From an uncultured Lachnospiraceae bacterium (GTDB taxonomy: Bacteria; Bacillota; Clostridia; Lachnospirales; Lachnospiraceae), in contig CAJUSK010000007.1 in the NCBI GenBank assembly GCA_910589075.1, positions 77,000-140,999 on the forward strand: a DNA stretch of 64,000 nt, read 5' to 3'. The position numbers were made by a program, and so were the translations under genes. The notes beneath the pieces were generated by a model. The model worked only from the letters and a program-made list of their open reading frames with translations, made no database searches and was not told the DNA's origin. Shown here piece by piece: positions 24,359-33,211 of the stretch; position 1 is the stretch's first letter; each line of letters begins with the position of its first letter.

Positions 24359-25258
24359 ATGGCTGAAAAACTGCTTTTTATCTATAATCCCTTTGCGGGA
24401 AAAGGAAAGATACGAAATAAGCTGGCAGATATAATAGAAATATTTGCGGGAAAGGGATATGAAGTAACCGTATATCCTACCAGACAACCGGGAGATGCGG
24501 TGGCAGCCGCAGAAGAGAAAAGCGCCGCCTATGATCTGGTTGTTTGCAGCGGAGGAGACGGCACGCTGGACGAAGTGGTTACCGGGGTGATGAAATGTGA
24601 AAGAAAAGTCCCTGTCGGTTATATTCCCGCAGGCAGTACAAATGATTTTGGCGCCAGTCTGGGGTTGCCGCGGAACATGGTGGAAGCTGCGTGGATTGCG
24701 GTAGAAGGGAAACGTTTTTCCTGTGATATCGGATCATTTAATCAGGACACATTTGTTTATATTGCTGCATTTGGCATTTTTACGGATGTTTCCTACGAGA
24801 CGTCGCAGAGTTCTAAAAATGTACTGGGGCATATGGCCTATATTCTGGAAGGAATGAAAAGGCTTCCCGGCTTGCGGACATATCCCATCAAGGCAATCTA
24901 TAATGGCCAGGAAACAGAAGATGAGTTTTTGTTTGGGATGGTAACCAATTCCTCATCCGTTGGAGGATTTAAGAAAATAACAGGCAAATATGTGGAGTTG
25001 AATGATGGACTGTTTGAGGTGACTCTGATTCGCAAACCCAAAAATCCACTGGAATTAAACCAGATTATGACATCTCTGGTAACGGAGAGTATGGATGCGG
25101 ATTGTATCATTTATGAAAAAACAGACAGAATTGTGTTTGAATCAAAAGAAGCAGTTGCTTGGACGCTGGACGGCGAGTTTGGCGGCGAACATGAAAGAGT
25201 GGAAATTATAAACAGGCCGCAGGCGATTGAGCTTCTGGTACCTGATGAAAGTAAATAA
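24359..25258 (+). CDS. Diacylglycerol/lipid kinase (DagK/YegS family)
   Basis: This is a 299-residue lipid kinase. The nucleotide-binding start LFIYNPFAGKGK, the signature CSGGDGTLDEVVTG and the later PAGSTNDFGASLG are the three family motifs. The C-terminal half forms the second beta-sandwich domain and includes LDGEFGG. The protein is soluble or peripheral and may phosphorylate diacylglycerol to recycle it into phospholipids; YegS-type sphingolipid kinases share the same motifs. The ATG overlaps the region 5 bases after the crh stop, so it is probably translated from the same mRNA. A strong terminator follows. Confidence 0.88.
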   Translation: MAEKLLFIYNPFAGKGKIRNKLADIIEIFAGKGYEVTVYPTRQPGDAVAAAEEKSAAYDLVVCSGGDGTLDEVVTGVMKCERKVPVGYIPAGSTNDFGASLGLPRNMVEAAWIAVEGKRFSCDIGSFNQDTFVYIAAFGIFTDVSYETSQSSKNVLGHMAYILEGMKRLPGLRTYPIKAIYNGQETEDEFLFGMVTNSSSVGGFKKITGKYVELNDGLFEVTLIRKPKNPLELNQIMTSLVTESMDADCIIYEKTDRIVFESKEAVAWTLDGEFGGEHERVEIINRPQAIELLVPDESK

Positions 25259-25267
25259 CGATATAAA

Positions 25268-25323
25268 CAGAGGCTGTACAACGACAGATAGAATGAAACC
25301 TGCGTTTGTACAGCCTCTGCTTT
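25268..25323. terminator. Bidirectional terminator between lipid kinase and AEC transporter
   Basis: CAGAGGCTGTACAA (25268-25281) pairs perfectly with TTGTACAGCCTCTG (25306-25319) around a 24-base loop. T-rich sequence follows on both strands. Confidence 0.8.
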
Positions 25324-25402
25324 ATGTAGATATATCTCATCCATTGGCAGCGTTACGGCTAAGGTAATTTGGCTCTGTACAGCCAGGGAAACTATTTGAC
25401 TG

Positions 25403-26338
25403 CTAGTTGATGGCGTATACAGACAAGCCGACGAAGATAAATATCGTAACCAGTGTGTGCATGGACAGGGTGGTGGAAATATAAATACCTTCCGAATCAA
25501 CATCTGCGTACAGCGGTATAATAAACGGCGCCGGAAGGGAAAACAGCAGAATCATGGCCATAAACAGATTTTTGTCAAAAGGAACAATCTGGAACATGAC
25601 AAAGGCTGAAATTGCCAGCAGTATACCCATCACAAAAATGCGCAGGAAAATTGTTTTGCATACGGGAAGCATAATATCTTTCCGCATGGAGAGCTCATAT
25701 CCCACAATAATCAATATCATGCCGGAAGTAGGCAGTGTGATCATTTCAATGATTTCATGGAAAACACCGCCTGCAGGTGAACCTGCGATCAGCCCGCCCA
25801 GTCCGGTGATACCCGTAAGGATACCCACTGCCACACCCTGAAATGCCGGATTCTTAACCATGCTGATCAGAATACCTTTTAAGTCGGTTTTCTGACCCGC
25901 TGCATTTTTCAGGAGGGTCAGATAGATAGTGTATACAAAAATCACCTGTCCCAGATCTACGGAAGCCATGTAGGAAATATTGTCATTGCCAGCCAGAAGC
26001 CCATACAGGGCATAACCCAGCATACCCACTTCAAAGCCGGACAACAGATATGGCATCAATTTTGAATCCTTTATGAGAGGATTCAGGAGATGGCCCGCCG
26101 CCAGTGCAACGCAGCAACAGGTGAATATAATGGCAAAATACAACAGACTTTTCAGGGAATACTCTGTGGTATAAAAGGCTTTAAACAGGACAACCGGAAG
26201 CGTAATGTTAGAGATGACGCTTTTGATTCCTGCCAGCCCCTCTTTGGATACAAGTCTCTTTACACGGCACAGATATCCCACCAATATCATAACGATGACC
26301 GGAAGTGTCATTTCCAGTACGGAAATTGTCTGCTGCAT
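25403..26338 (-). CDS. AEC-family transporter in the Lsr locus
   Basis: This is a 311-residue membrane protein with about ten hydrophobic helices in two inverted halves. Each half has the broken-helix proline motif (NITLPVVLFKAF near 45-56, FSLPAPFIIPLYAD near 270-283) typical of auxin-efflux-carrier/bile-acid superfamily transporters. Relatives move organic acids or amphipathic anions. It is the last gene of the lsrR-lsrK-cupin-AEC run, only 4 bases after the cupin stop, so it is probably co-expressed with AI-2 processing. It may carry AI-2, DPD or a breakdown product, in or out; this is inference. The standard Lsr operon has no such gene. Confidence 0.85.
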   Translation of the reverse strand: MQQTISVLEMTLPVIVMILVGYLCRVKRLVSKEGLAGIKSVISNITLPVVLFKAFYTTEYSLKSLLYFAIIFTCCCVALAAGHLLNPLIKDSKLMPYLLSGFEVGMLGYALYGLLAGNDNISYMASVDLGQVIFVYTIYLTLLKNAAGQKTDLKGILISMVKNPAFQGVAVGILTGITGLGGLIAGSPAGGVFHEIIEMITLPTSGMILIIVGYELSMRKDIMLPVCKTIFLRIFVMGILLAISAFVMFQIVPFDKNLFMAMILLFSLPAPFIIPLYADVDSEGIYISTTLSMHTLVTIFIFVGLSVYAIN

Positions 26339-26342
26339 GGAT

Positions 26343-26684
26343 TCAGTCCACCTCGACTTTGTCTACTTCCTGGAAAGGAGCAAGGGTGGAAACCATTTTA
26401 ACAGCTTCTTCATAACGATTGATTACATAATGTACTTCCTTAGGTTCAATATGGATCATCTGCCCTTTGGTCAGCGTGTGGACAGTTCCATCCACTTCAA
26501 TATCCACTTTACCTTCCAGAATATAAAAGTTTTCTTCCATGATATTGTGATAATGGGCCTTAAAGTCCTGTCCTGCCTGGAACTGGACAATGGCAAAATT
26601 GGAACGGGGGCCTTTCATCAGGTATTTGGGGCCGCTGTCACCAAAACGGTACTCTTTGTCTTTTTCATCAATAATAAACATCAT
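26343..26684 (-). CDS. Cupin-domain protein in the LsrG position
   Basis: This is a 113-residue single-domain cupin. Motif 1 is HYHNIMEENFYILEG with metal ligands H44, H46 and E51, and motif 2 includes H85 in PKEVHYV, so the metal site is complete. It lies between lsrK and the AEC transporter on one transcript. Canonical lsr operons carry LsrG, an unrelated small enzyme that isomerises phospho-AI-2 before LsrF acts. No LsrG-like gene is seen here, so this cupin is a candidate non-homologous replacement; metal cupins include many sugar-phosphate isomerases. A binding or sensory role is also possible. GGAGG precedes the start. Confidence 0.8.
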   Translation of the reverse strand: MMFIIDEKDKEYRFGDSGPKYLMKGPRSNFAIVQFQAGQDFKAHYHNIMEENFYILEGKVDIEVDGTVHTLTKGQMIHIEPKEVHYVINRYEEAVKMVSTLAPFQEVDKVEVD

Positions 26685-26776
26685 GTATCCTCCTTCAAAA
26701 ATTTATTCATAATAACAGAAAGTTTGCAAAACGGGCGGCACAAAAGGCCCGTTTTGCAGATTCTGCATCTATGGGT

Positions 26777-28339
26777 TCAGACGCCAGGCGCAGACCACAT
26801 ATTTTTTGTCAGTTTTTTGTTTGCCAGTTCCAACTGTGCGGCATATACTTTACGCCAGTTTTCATAGAGATCCGCATATACTTTTGCGTTTTCCTCGTTG
26901 GGATAATAGGTTTTCTCAATTTTTACGGTTTTCCGTACCGTTTCCGGAATATCAGTATACAGACCTACCCCTTTACCTGCCAACAGAGCAGCGCCCAGTG
27001 CAGTTGCTTCTTTTACTTTGGGCACATGAACCGGGATATTCAGCACATCACACACAATCTGGCACCAGAGCGGGCTTTTGGAGGCGCCAGAGGCGAAAAT
27101 GATTTCTTTGGGGTATTCACCGGTAACGGAAGCCACCAGTTCCACATTGCCCTTTGTTACCAGTGCAGAGTTTTCCATAATCGCACGATAGAAGGTATAA
27201 CGGTTAAATTTATCCGGATCAAGGGAGAAATTTGTAAATGTGGGAGCGGCATGCTTCCAGGAAATATAGTTCATCACATCGGAAAAGGTACATTGCATGC
27301 CATAACAGCCGGCAGGGATCTTTTCCGCTTCTTCATTCATCAGATCATAGGCATCCCGTCCGGTTTCTTCCCCGCGCTGCTTCTCTGCCTGGCAGAAAGC
27401 ATCCCGGTACCAGCGCATAATCAGGCCGGGATAAAATGCCAGTGCTTCGTATTGCCAGAGATCGGGCAGTGCATGACAGTTGACACGGACACGGCAATCA
27501 TCGTCGGTTTTGGCAACGGAAGTATTGTATTCAAACTGCCAGAAACTGCCGCCGAATACGGCGCCCTGTCCGGGAGACACCAGTCCTACGCCGATACAAC
27601 CAAGCTGCGCGTCACCGCCGCCTGCCACCACGGGTGTGCCTGCAGCCAGCCCTGTAAGAGCCGCAGCTTCTTCACTGACAGAAGCCACAACTGTACCGCT
27701 TTCGTATACAGTGGGGAAAATATCGGTTCTCAGACCGCATTTTTCCATAATGGATGTATCCCAGTCTCTTGTAGCCAGATTGAAAATGCCGGTGGTGGAA
27801 CCGTTGCTGGGTTCAATGGACATAACGCCGGTGAGTTTGAGAATCAGCCAGTCATTGAACATTCCCACATATGCGGTTTTTTCGTAAATTTCAGGCATTT
27901 TGTTTTTGACCCAGAGGATACGGGGCAAAGCGCCCAGTGCATAGGTCTGACCGGATACTTTATAGATCTCTTTTTCCAGATCGGGAGATTTTTGGATCAG
28001 TTCGATGACTTCATCATCAGAGCGCGCGTCCACATTGGCGCATGCCCACAGTTCCTGATAATCTTTGTCATAGAGAAGAATGCCTTCCCGCATACAGGTT
28101 GTGGAAACAGCCGCAATTTCTGCCGGATTGATCTTTGTCTCTGCGAGCACGTCTCTGATGCAGCCACTTGCAAGTTCCCAGTTGTGTGTCCAGTCAAAAT
28201 CCATGGAACCCGGGAACCGGGGATCTTCTTTGTGTTCCCATTCCTGCTGGGAAACGCCCAGTTGATTTCCGTCCAGATCGAAAAGTACGGCACGGACACT
28301 GCCTGTTCCGGCATCTAACGCCATTAAATATGTACCCAT
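26777..28339 (-). CDS. lsrK: Autoinducer-2 kinase LsrK
   Basis: This is a 520-residue FGGY-family kinase that phosphorylates open-chain AI-2 (DPD) after uptake and traps it inside the cell. Family features are LMALDAGTGSVRAVLFDLDG at the N-terminus, CMREGI, ACANVDAR, VVAGGGDAQLGC, the FGG(S/T)FWQ loop, and KEATALGAALLAGKGVG near the C-terminus. These and the ending WSAPG follow E. coli LsrK so closely along the whole length that xylulokinase or glycerol kinase is unlikely. It follows lsrR by 26 bases, in the reverse of the E. coli lsrK-lsrR order. AGGAGG precedes ATG 28339. Confidence 0.95.
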   Translation of the reverse strand: MGTYLMALDAGTGSVRAVLFDLDGNQLGVSQQEWEHKEDPRFPGSMDFDWTHNWELASGCIRDVLAETKINPAEIAAVSTTCMREGILLYDKDYQELWACANVDARSDDEVIELIQKSPDLEKEIYKVSGQTYALGALPRILWVKNKMPEIYEKTAYVGMFNDWLILKLTGVMSIEPSNGSTTGIFNLATRDWDTSIMEKCGLRTDIFPTVYESGTVVASVSEEAAALTGLAAGTPVVAGGGDAQLGCIGVGLVSPGQGAVFGGSFWQFEYNTSVAKTDDDCRVRVNCHALPDLWQYEALAFYPGLIMRWYRDAFCQAEKQRGEETGRDAYDLMNEEAEKIPAGCYGMQCTFSDVMNYISWKHAAPTFTNFSLDPDKFNRYTFYRAIMENSALVTKGNVELVASVTGEYPKEIIFASGASKSPLWCQIVCDVLNIPVHVPKVKEATALGAALLAGKGVGLYTDIPETVRKTVKIEKTYYPNEENAKVYADLYENWRKVYAAQLELANKKLTKNMWSAPGV

Positions 28340-28365
28340 TTAGCTACCTCCTGTAAAATAAATGT

Positions 28366-29292
28366 TCAGTCCTGATACAGCAGAGAGGCGGTGCTCTCAT
28401 CTGTAATGAGAATATCCAGATAACCGCCTTTTAAAGCGGCAGCTATAGCAGGAACTTTATGTTTTCCGGCGGCTACCCCAATTACGTTCTCCAGTTCATT
28501 CAGCGTATCCAGAGGTACGCTGACCAGGCGGGAATCAATATCGGTGTCCACCAGATTGCCGTTTTTGTCAATGAAATGACAGATTACATCTCCGGCGGCT
28601 CCCTTCATATTTAATAGAAGAAAGTCGTTGTGACCCAGTATGGATGATTTTAATATGGTGGCACTGCTGTCCATGGCGCCAATGCCTACAATGGTCATGC
28701 TTGCCAGACGTATCATGCTGGAAACTTCCTGGACGGAACTTTCTTTCCGGATGGCTTCGGCCATTTCTCTGGAGGACATGATCAGCGGTGCGGGAATCAG
28801 GTACAGCTTCGCATTGAAGATGTTAGATTCTGAATTGGGCAGATAATAGCCCACTCCGCCGGTAAGAGAAACGAAAGAAACGGAAGTTTCCAGATTTTTT
28901 GCCAGATATTCGATTGTACGGGATGAAGTGTCTCCATAACCAAAATTTATGTAGCAGTTATCGGTGATATGATTGGCAATATATATGGAAGCGGCTTTGG
29001 CAATGGTATCGTTGACCCCGGCGGGATCCGGGTTCGTTGGCACTACATAGCAGTCTTTTAAATGGTAGGTTTCCATCAGCCGCGTTTCCATGGCATGACG
29101 TTTGTCAAAAGCGGAGGATATGCGGAACTGCACTACGCCTGTCTGACGTGCCTTTTCCAACAGCTTGATAACGCGCATACGGGAAATACCCAGCTGATTG
29201 GCAATGGATTGTTGGGTCAGATTTTCCATATAATAATACCAGGCAATTTTTATCATTAAATTTTCTTCAAAATCGGATGTGGCATCGTACAT
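28366..29292 (-). CDS. lsrR: LsrR-like transcriptional regulator (SorC/DeoR-type)
   Basis: This is a 308-residue sugar-binding regulator. An N-terminal helix-turn-helix (QSIANQLGISRMRVIKLLEKA, about 27-47) is followed by a ribose-isomerase-like effector domain (about 60-308), with INFGYGDTSSRT and GVAAGKHKVPAIAAALKGGY as typical SorC/LsrR features. In enterobacteria LsrR represses lsr genes until phospho-AI-2 binds. I chose ATG 29292, which has AAAGGA upstream; a TTG at 29319 would add nine residues. It is divergent from lsrA, and matching operator-like sites lie after both promoters. Confidence 0.88.
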   Translation of the reverse strand: MYDATSDFEENLMIKIAWYYYMENLTQQSIANQLGISRMRVIKLLEKARQTGVVQFRISSAFDKRHAMETRLMETYHLKDCYVVPTNPDPAGVNDTIAKAASIYIANHITDNCYINFGYGDTSSRTIEYLAKNLETSVSFVSLTGGVGYYLPNSESNIFNAKLYLIPAPLIMSSREMAEAIRKESSVQEVSSMIRLASMTIVGIGAMDSSATILKSSILGHNDFLLLNMKGAAGDVICHFIDKNGNLVDTDIDSRLVSVPLDTLNELENVIGVAAGKHKVPAIAAALKGGYLDILITDESTASLLYQD

Positions 29293-29313
29293 ACTGGCTG
29301 CATTCCTTTGTTG

Positions 29314-29342
29314 AAACAAAAGTTTTATAATGAATCAAATGT
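29314..29342. promoter_or_regulatory. Candidate LsrR operator 1 (lsrR side)
   Basis: AAACAAAA, 14 bases, then CAAATGT. The same two blocks with the same spacing recur at 29554-29582. This copy lies about 12 bases beyond the -10 of the lsrR promoter. Confidence 0.55.
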
Positions 29343-29353
29343 ATTCTGGTAAC

Positions 29354-29382
29354 AGTATAACAATGGAAAAAGAAAAAGTCAA
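29354..29382 (-). promoter_or_regulatory. Sigma-A promoter of lsrR-lsrK
   Basis: On the minus strand: TTGACT (29382-29377), a 17-base spacer and TATACT (29359-29354). Confidence 0.75.
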
Positions 29383-29515
29383 CGAATATATAAAAATTCA
29401 TAGGCGCGAATTTATATATTGAATAAATCGGACAAGAATTAATAAAATTCATTGGAAAAAGTATACAATATATTTATCTGCAGGAGAATATTTATAGCAA
29501 AATGGGGTTTAGGTA

Positions 29516-29544
29516 TTGACAAACAGGGGTTTAACACGTATGAT
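29516..29544 (+). promoter_or_regulatory. Sigma-A promoter of lsrACDBF
   Basis: Perfect TTGACA at 29516-29521, a 17-base spacer and TATGAT at 29539-29544. Confidence 0.8.
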
Positions 29545-29553
29545 TATTCTATA

Positions 29554-29582
29554 AAACAAAATATCATTATTTAAACAAATGT
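29554..29582. promoter_or_regulatory. Candidate LsrR operator 2 (lsrA side)
   Basis: AAACAAAA, 14 bases, then CAAATGT, identical in layout to operator 1 and 10 bases after the lsrA -10. An outer inverted pair AAAACA/TGTTTT (29553-29558, 29580-29585) gives it partial dyad symmetry. Confidence 0.55.
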
Positions 29583-29606
29583 TTTGCCGTGAATGGGGGA
29601 AGAGAA

Positions 29607-31139
29607 ATGCAGGCCACAGGAACGCCAAAGGAAAAAAACGTATTATTGTCCATTCGGAACATACATAAATCATTTGGTCCCAATCAGGTGCTGAAAGGCA
29701 TCAATATGGAACTGGGTGAGGGTGAAGTGCTCTCTCTGATCGGAGGAAATGGCGCCGGTAAGAGTACCCTGATGAAAATCATCATGGGCATATATCAGCC
29801 GGATGATGGTTCTATTTATATGAAGGGCGGTCAGGTGCATCTGACCAAACCTTCCGTGGCGCTGGCCAATGGAATTTATATGGTGCCCCAGGAGCCTATG
29901 CTGTTTCCCAATATGACGGTTGAAGAGAATATTCTGATTGGTTTCGAAGAGAAACCGGCCGAACTGCGCAAAAGACTGGAAGATACCATGAAAGAAGTGG
30001 GCTGGAAGATGGATCTGGGGCGTAAAGCCAGCAGCCTTTCCATCGCTGAACAGCAGCTTGTTGAGATATTGAGAGGGCTTTTGCGGCAGGCGCAGATACT
30101 GATACTGGATGAGCCTACCAGTGCCCTTACCTTTGATGAGGCGGAAAGTCTGTTTAAATGCGTAAATGATTTGCGTTCCAGGGGGATTGGGATTATTTAT
30201 ATCACCCACAGACTGACGGAAGTATTTGAGATTTCCACCAGCGTGGCTATCATGCGGGACGGAATTATAACACTGAGCGGCCAGGTCTCCGAATTTACAA
30301 AGGAAGCGCTTGTAAAAGGGCTTTTGCCCGCCAACAGTGAGAAAGAAAAAGAAAACCAGGAAGAAGAAAGTCATCCCATAGATTACAGTCAGCCGCCGAT
30401 TCTGGAGTTAAAGGATTTCAGCGGATTTGGTTTTAATAATATTTCCCTGAAACTGTATCCGGGCGAGATTCTCGGTGTGGCCGGTGTTGTAGGCGCGGGG
30501 CGTACCGAACTTGCCACTACCATTTTCGGAAGAGATAAGGTATTGGGCGGCAGTGTTATACTGGACGGGAAGGATATAACCGGACTGTCTACAAGGAAGG
30601 TTCTGGAAGCGGGCCTGAATTATGTGCCGGAAGACCGGCATCTGCACGGTCTGTTTAAAATTGCTGATGTTGCGGTGAACACCACTTCCGCATTGTTATC
30701 GGAAAAGGTTATGGGTACGTTTCTTCTGAACCGTAAAAAAGAGAGAGAAGTTACACAGAAATATATTGATGATTTTCGCATTAAAGTGACAGGGCAGTCA
30801 CAGTTGACCGGGAGTCTTTCCGGTGGCAATCAGCAGAAGATTGTCATTGGACGGAGCCTTTCCACTATGCCCAAAGTCGTGATTCTGGATGAACCGACCC
30901 GTGGTATTGATGCCGGTGCCAGAGGCGATGTGTACGCCATTATCCACCAACTGCGCAGACAGGGGGTTTCCGTTTTACTGATTTCCTCCGATATGGAAGA
31001 AATCGTGGAACTTTCTGACCGGGTTGTCTCCGTATTCCAGGGACGAATCAACGGGGAATTCCAGAAAGAGGATATCAACCAGGATAATCTGATGGCAGCG
31101 GCGTTTGATGTTAAGACAAAGAAAGAGGTGGGTGCATGA
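29607..31139 (+). CDS. lsrA: AI-2 ABC importer, ATP-binding protein LsrA
   Basis: This is a 510-residue double ATPase of the ribose/AI-2 importer class. The first nucleotide-binding domain has Walker A GGNGAGKST and LILDEPTSALTF; the second has a weakened Walker A-like GVVGAGRTELA, the signature LSGGNQQKIVIGR and VILDEPTRGIDAG. Two fused domains with a degenerate second P-loop are normal for RbsA/LsrA. GGGGGA lies 6 bases before ATG 29607. Its place after the lsrR-lsrA divergent region and before two permeases, an LsrB-like receptor and LsrF identifies it as LsrA rather than RbsA. The stop overlaps the start of lsrC (ATGA). Confidence 0.92.
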   Translation: MQATGTPKEKNVLLSIRNIHKSFGPNQVLKGINMELGEGEVLSLIGGNGAGKSTLMKIIMGIYQPDDGSIYMKGGQVHLTKPSVALANGIYMVPQEPMLFPNMTVEENILIGFEEKPAELRKRLEDTMKEVGWKMDLGRKASSLSIAEQQLVEILRGLLRQAQILILDEPTSALTFDEAESLFKCVNDLRSRGIGIIYITHRLTEVFEISTSVAIMRDGIITLSGQVSEFTKEALVKGLLPANSEKEKENQEEESHPIDYSQPPILELKDFSGFGFNNISLKLYPGEILGVAGVVGAGRTELATTIFGRDKVLGGSVILDGKDITGLSTRKVLEAGLNYVPEDRHLHGLFKIADVAVNTTSALLSEKVMGTFLLNRKKEREVTQKYIDDFRIKVTGQSQLTGSLSGGNQQKIVIGRSLSTMPKVVILDEPTRGIDAGARGDVYAIIHQLRRQGVSVLLISSDMEEIVELSDRVVSVFQGRINGEFQKEDINQDNLMAAAFDVKTKKEVGA

Positions 31140-32155
31140 ACTGCATAAAAAAACTCACAAAAGCCAGGGAAACAAGCAGTCTGTTATTTCTGATTGCACT
31201 GTTTGCCATAGTTGGATGTATCAATACAAATTTTCTGGCGCCGTCCAGCATAGCGGCATGCTTCAATGACAGTGTGGTATTTACACTGTTGGCAGTGGGC
31301 ATGGCTTTTGCTATTTTTATCGGTGAAATCGACGTTTCCGTGGGCGCCAATCTGGGCTTTACTGCCTCCGTAGTGGGCTCTCTGCTGCGGGACGGACACA
31401 ACTGGGTGTTTTGCTTTGCCGTGGGAATTCTCATCGGTGCGGTGATTGGCCTGATTAATGGCTGGGGTGTGGCAGTGCTGAATATTCCCTCACTGATTTT
31501 TACGCTCGGTACAAACGGGGTTCTGCGGGGATTGATCTACGTATATACGGACGGTGCCTGGGTGGAAAATCTTCCGGCTGCATTTACGGCGTTTGCGTCC
31601 AAACCCCTTCTGGGTGATCTGACCGTATTTTATTCAGTGGCCATTGTGTCTGTGATTCTGATACATATCGTGTTAACGAGAACGAAACGAGGAAAATATT
31701 TTATAGCTGTCGGAGACAATGTGAATGGTGCGGTACTGGTAGGAATTCCCACCACATGGACGAAAATAGCGGCTTACATACTCTGTGGCGTGTTTGCTGC
31801 CATTGCAAGCATTTTATATGCTTCCCGTATCGGATTTATTACAGCCATTGCAGGAAACGGATATGAGATGAAAGCCATAGCGGCCTGTGTAATCGGCGGC
31901 ATCAGCCTGTCCGGCGGGCTGGGAAGTGTAATCGGCGCTTCCATCGGCGCAATTATTATGTCCAGTGTAAGCCGTATCCTTGTATTTATGGGATTCTCTT
32001 CTGATTATGATAATACAATTACCGGTGTCATGCTGATTACCATCGTAGTTCTGGATGCTTTGATGCAGAGACATGCGGCGGAACGGATCAGGCGGGAACG
32101 TCTGAGAGCCAGAGCAGCCGGTGCGTCAGAGGATAAAGGAGGAGAACGGGCATGA
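31136..32155 (+). CDS. lsrC: AI-2 ABC importer permease LsrC
   Basis: This is a 339-residue inner-membrane permease of the ribose-type family, with about nine to ten helices. Typical motifs are FIGEIDVSVGANLGF (about 60-75), the helix pair IPSLIFTLGTNGVLRGL, and AACVIGGISLSGGLGSVIGA before the last helices. The start overlaps the lsrA stop by four bases and its own stop overlaps the lsrD start in the same way, so the three proteins are translationally coupled. It forms the channel as a heterodimer with LsrD. Confidence 0.9.
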   Translation: MNCIKKLTKARETSSLLFLIALFAIVGCINTNFLAPSSIAACFNDSVVFTLLAVGMAFAIFIGEIDVSVGANLGFTASVVGSLLRDGHNWVFCFAVGILIGAVIGLINGWGVAVLNIPSLIFTLGTNGVLRGLIYVYTDGAWVENLPAAFTAFASKPLLGDLTVFYSVAIVSVILIHIVLTRTKRGKYFIAVGDNVNGAVLVGIPTTWTKIAAYILCGVFAAIASILYASRIGFITAIAGNGYEMKAIAACVIGGISLSGGLGSVIGASIGAIIMSSVSRILVFMGFSSDYDNTITGVMLITIVVLDALMQRHAAERIRRERLRARAAGASEDKGGERA

Positions 32156-33156
32156 GCAAGATGAAACGGACCTTATTGAGCTGGGAGGCTTTCCTGCTGG
32201 GAATCCTGATTTTGGAGTTTATTATATTCGGAGCGAAAAATTCCAAATTTCTGATGCCCAGAGTTCTTCTGGCCAGTGTCAATGATTTTATTGCAATCTG
32301 CTTTATAGCGTTGTTTGTTACATTTGTGATGATTACCGGCGGCATTGATATACAGGCTGCTTCCATTGTGGGGCTGACTTCTATTATCATCGGTGTGGGC
32401 TGGCAGGATGGCGGCATGAACATATGGACGGCGTCAGTACTCGCGATTTTGGCAGCAGCCGTCTGTGGTGCGCTTTCCGGATTTTTCATTGCCTATTGTG
32501 GTGTGCAGGCCATGGTGGTCACGTTGGGCGGGAGTTTCCTGTATGCCGGGTTTGCGTTGCTGGTATCCAATATATCTGCTACGGAAGCTTATCAGGGTAT
32601 TAGCGGTTTTCCGGATGATTTTAAAATCATCTCAAAATTCAAACTGTTCGGCGTGGTTCCCAGTCAGTTGCTTGCGTTTATGGTTTTGATTATCCTTGCC
32701 TATATTCTGTTACATAAAACCAAATACGGAAGAAGCATTTTCCTGGTGGGTATCAATCAGGAGGCCGCGGAATATTCCGGTATCAATACGCGGCTGGTAA
32801 TTTTAAGTACTTATGTATTATCGGCAGTCAGTGCGGCTCTTGCGGGTATTATGCTGACTTCCTATCTGGGGACGGCTAAAAGTGATTTGGGCGCCAATCT
32901 GACTTTAAACATTATTACCGCCGTAGTTCTGGGAGGCACTCTCAGTACGGGTGGAAAGGGAAGTGTAATCGGGACGGCGCTGGCCTCTCTTGTAATTGGT
33001 ATTTTACGTTTCGGGCTTCCGCTTTGCTTTAAAGTCAATACCCAGTATCTGGACATACCCGTGGGCGTTTTGCTTCTGGTTGTGGTCATCGGACGTTCGG
33101 TTGTATCCAGGCCGGAGACTGCTGTATTTTTCAGGAAACTCAGGAAAGAAAATTAA
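32152..33156 (+). CDS. lsrD: AI-2 ABC importer permease LsrD
   Basis: This is a 334-residue second permease, paralogous to LsrC, with about ten hydrophobic helices. Motifs are ITGGIDIQAASIVGLT (about 63-78), AMVVTLGGSFLYAGFALL and TAVVLGGTLSTGGKGSVIGT. It starts within the lsrC stop (ATGA) and is followed by the receptor gene after 55 bases. Two distinct permeases in one importer is the LsrCD arrangement; ribose importers usually have one RbsC homodimer. This supports the AI-2 assignment. Confidence 0.9.
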   Translation: MSKMKRTLLSWEAFLLGILILEFIIFGAKNSKFLMPRVLLASVNDFIAICFIALFVTFVMITGGIDIQAASIVGLTSIIIGVGWQDGGMNIWTASVLAILAAAVCGALSGFFIAYCGVQAMVVTLGGSFLYAGFALLVSNISATEAYQGISGFPDDFKIISKFKLFGVVPSQLLAFMVLIILAYILLHKTKYGRSIFLVGINQEAAEYSGINTRLVILSTYVLSAVSAALAGIMLTSYLGTAKSDLGANLTLNIITAVVLGGTLSTGGKGSVIGTALASLVIGILRFGLPLCFKVNTQYLDIPVGVLLLVVVIGRSVVSRPETAVFFRKLRKEN

Positions 33157-33211
33157 TCAGGTTTATTCAGAGCTTAGGCTTTTGAATATAGAAAAAAAGG
33201 AGGAAAAAGTA

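Noticed and set aside
26771..28318. A 515-residue open frame on the plus strand opposite lsrK
   Set aside because: It is antisense to a gene with unmistakable FGGY-kinase motifs, has no ribosome site, and its translation is Cys/His/Phe-rich as expected from reading the complement of a biased coding strand.
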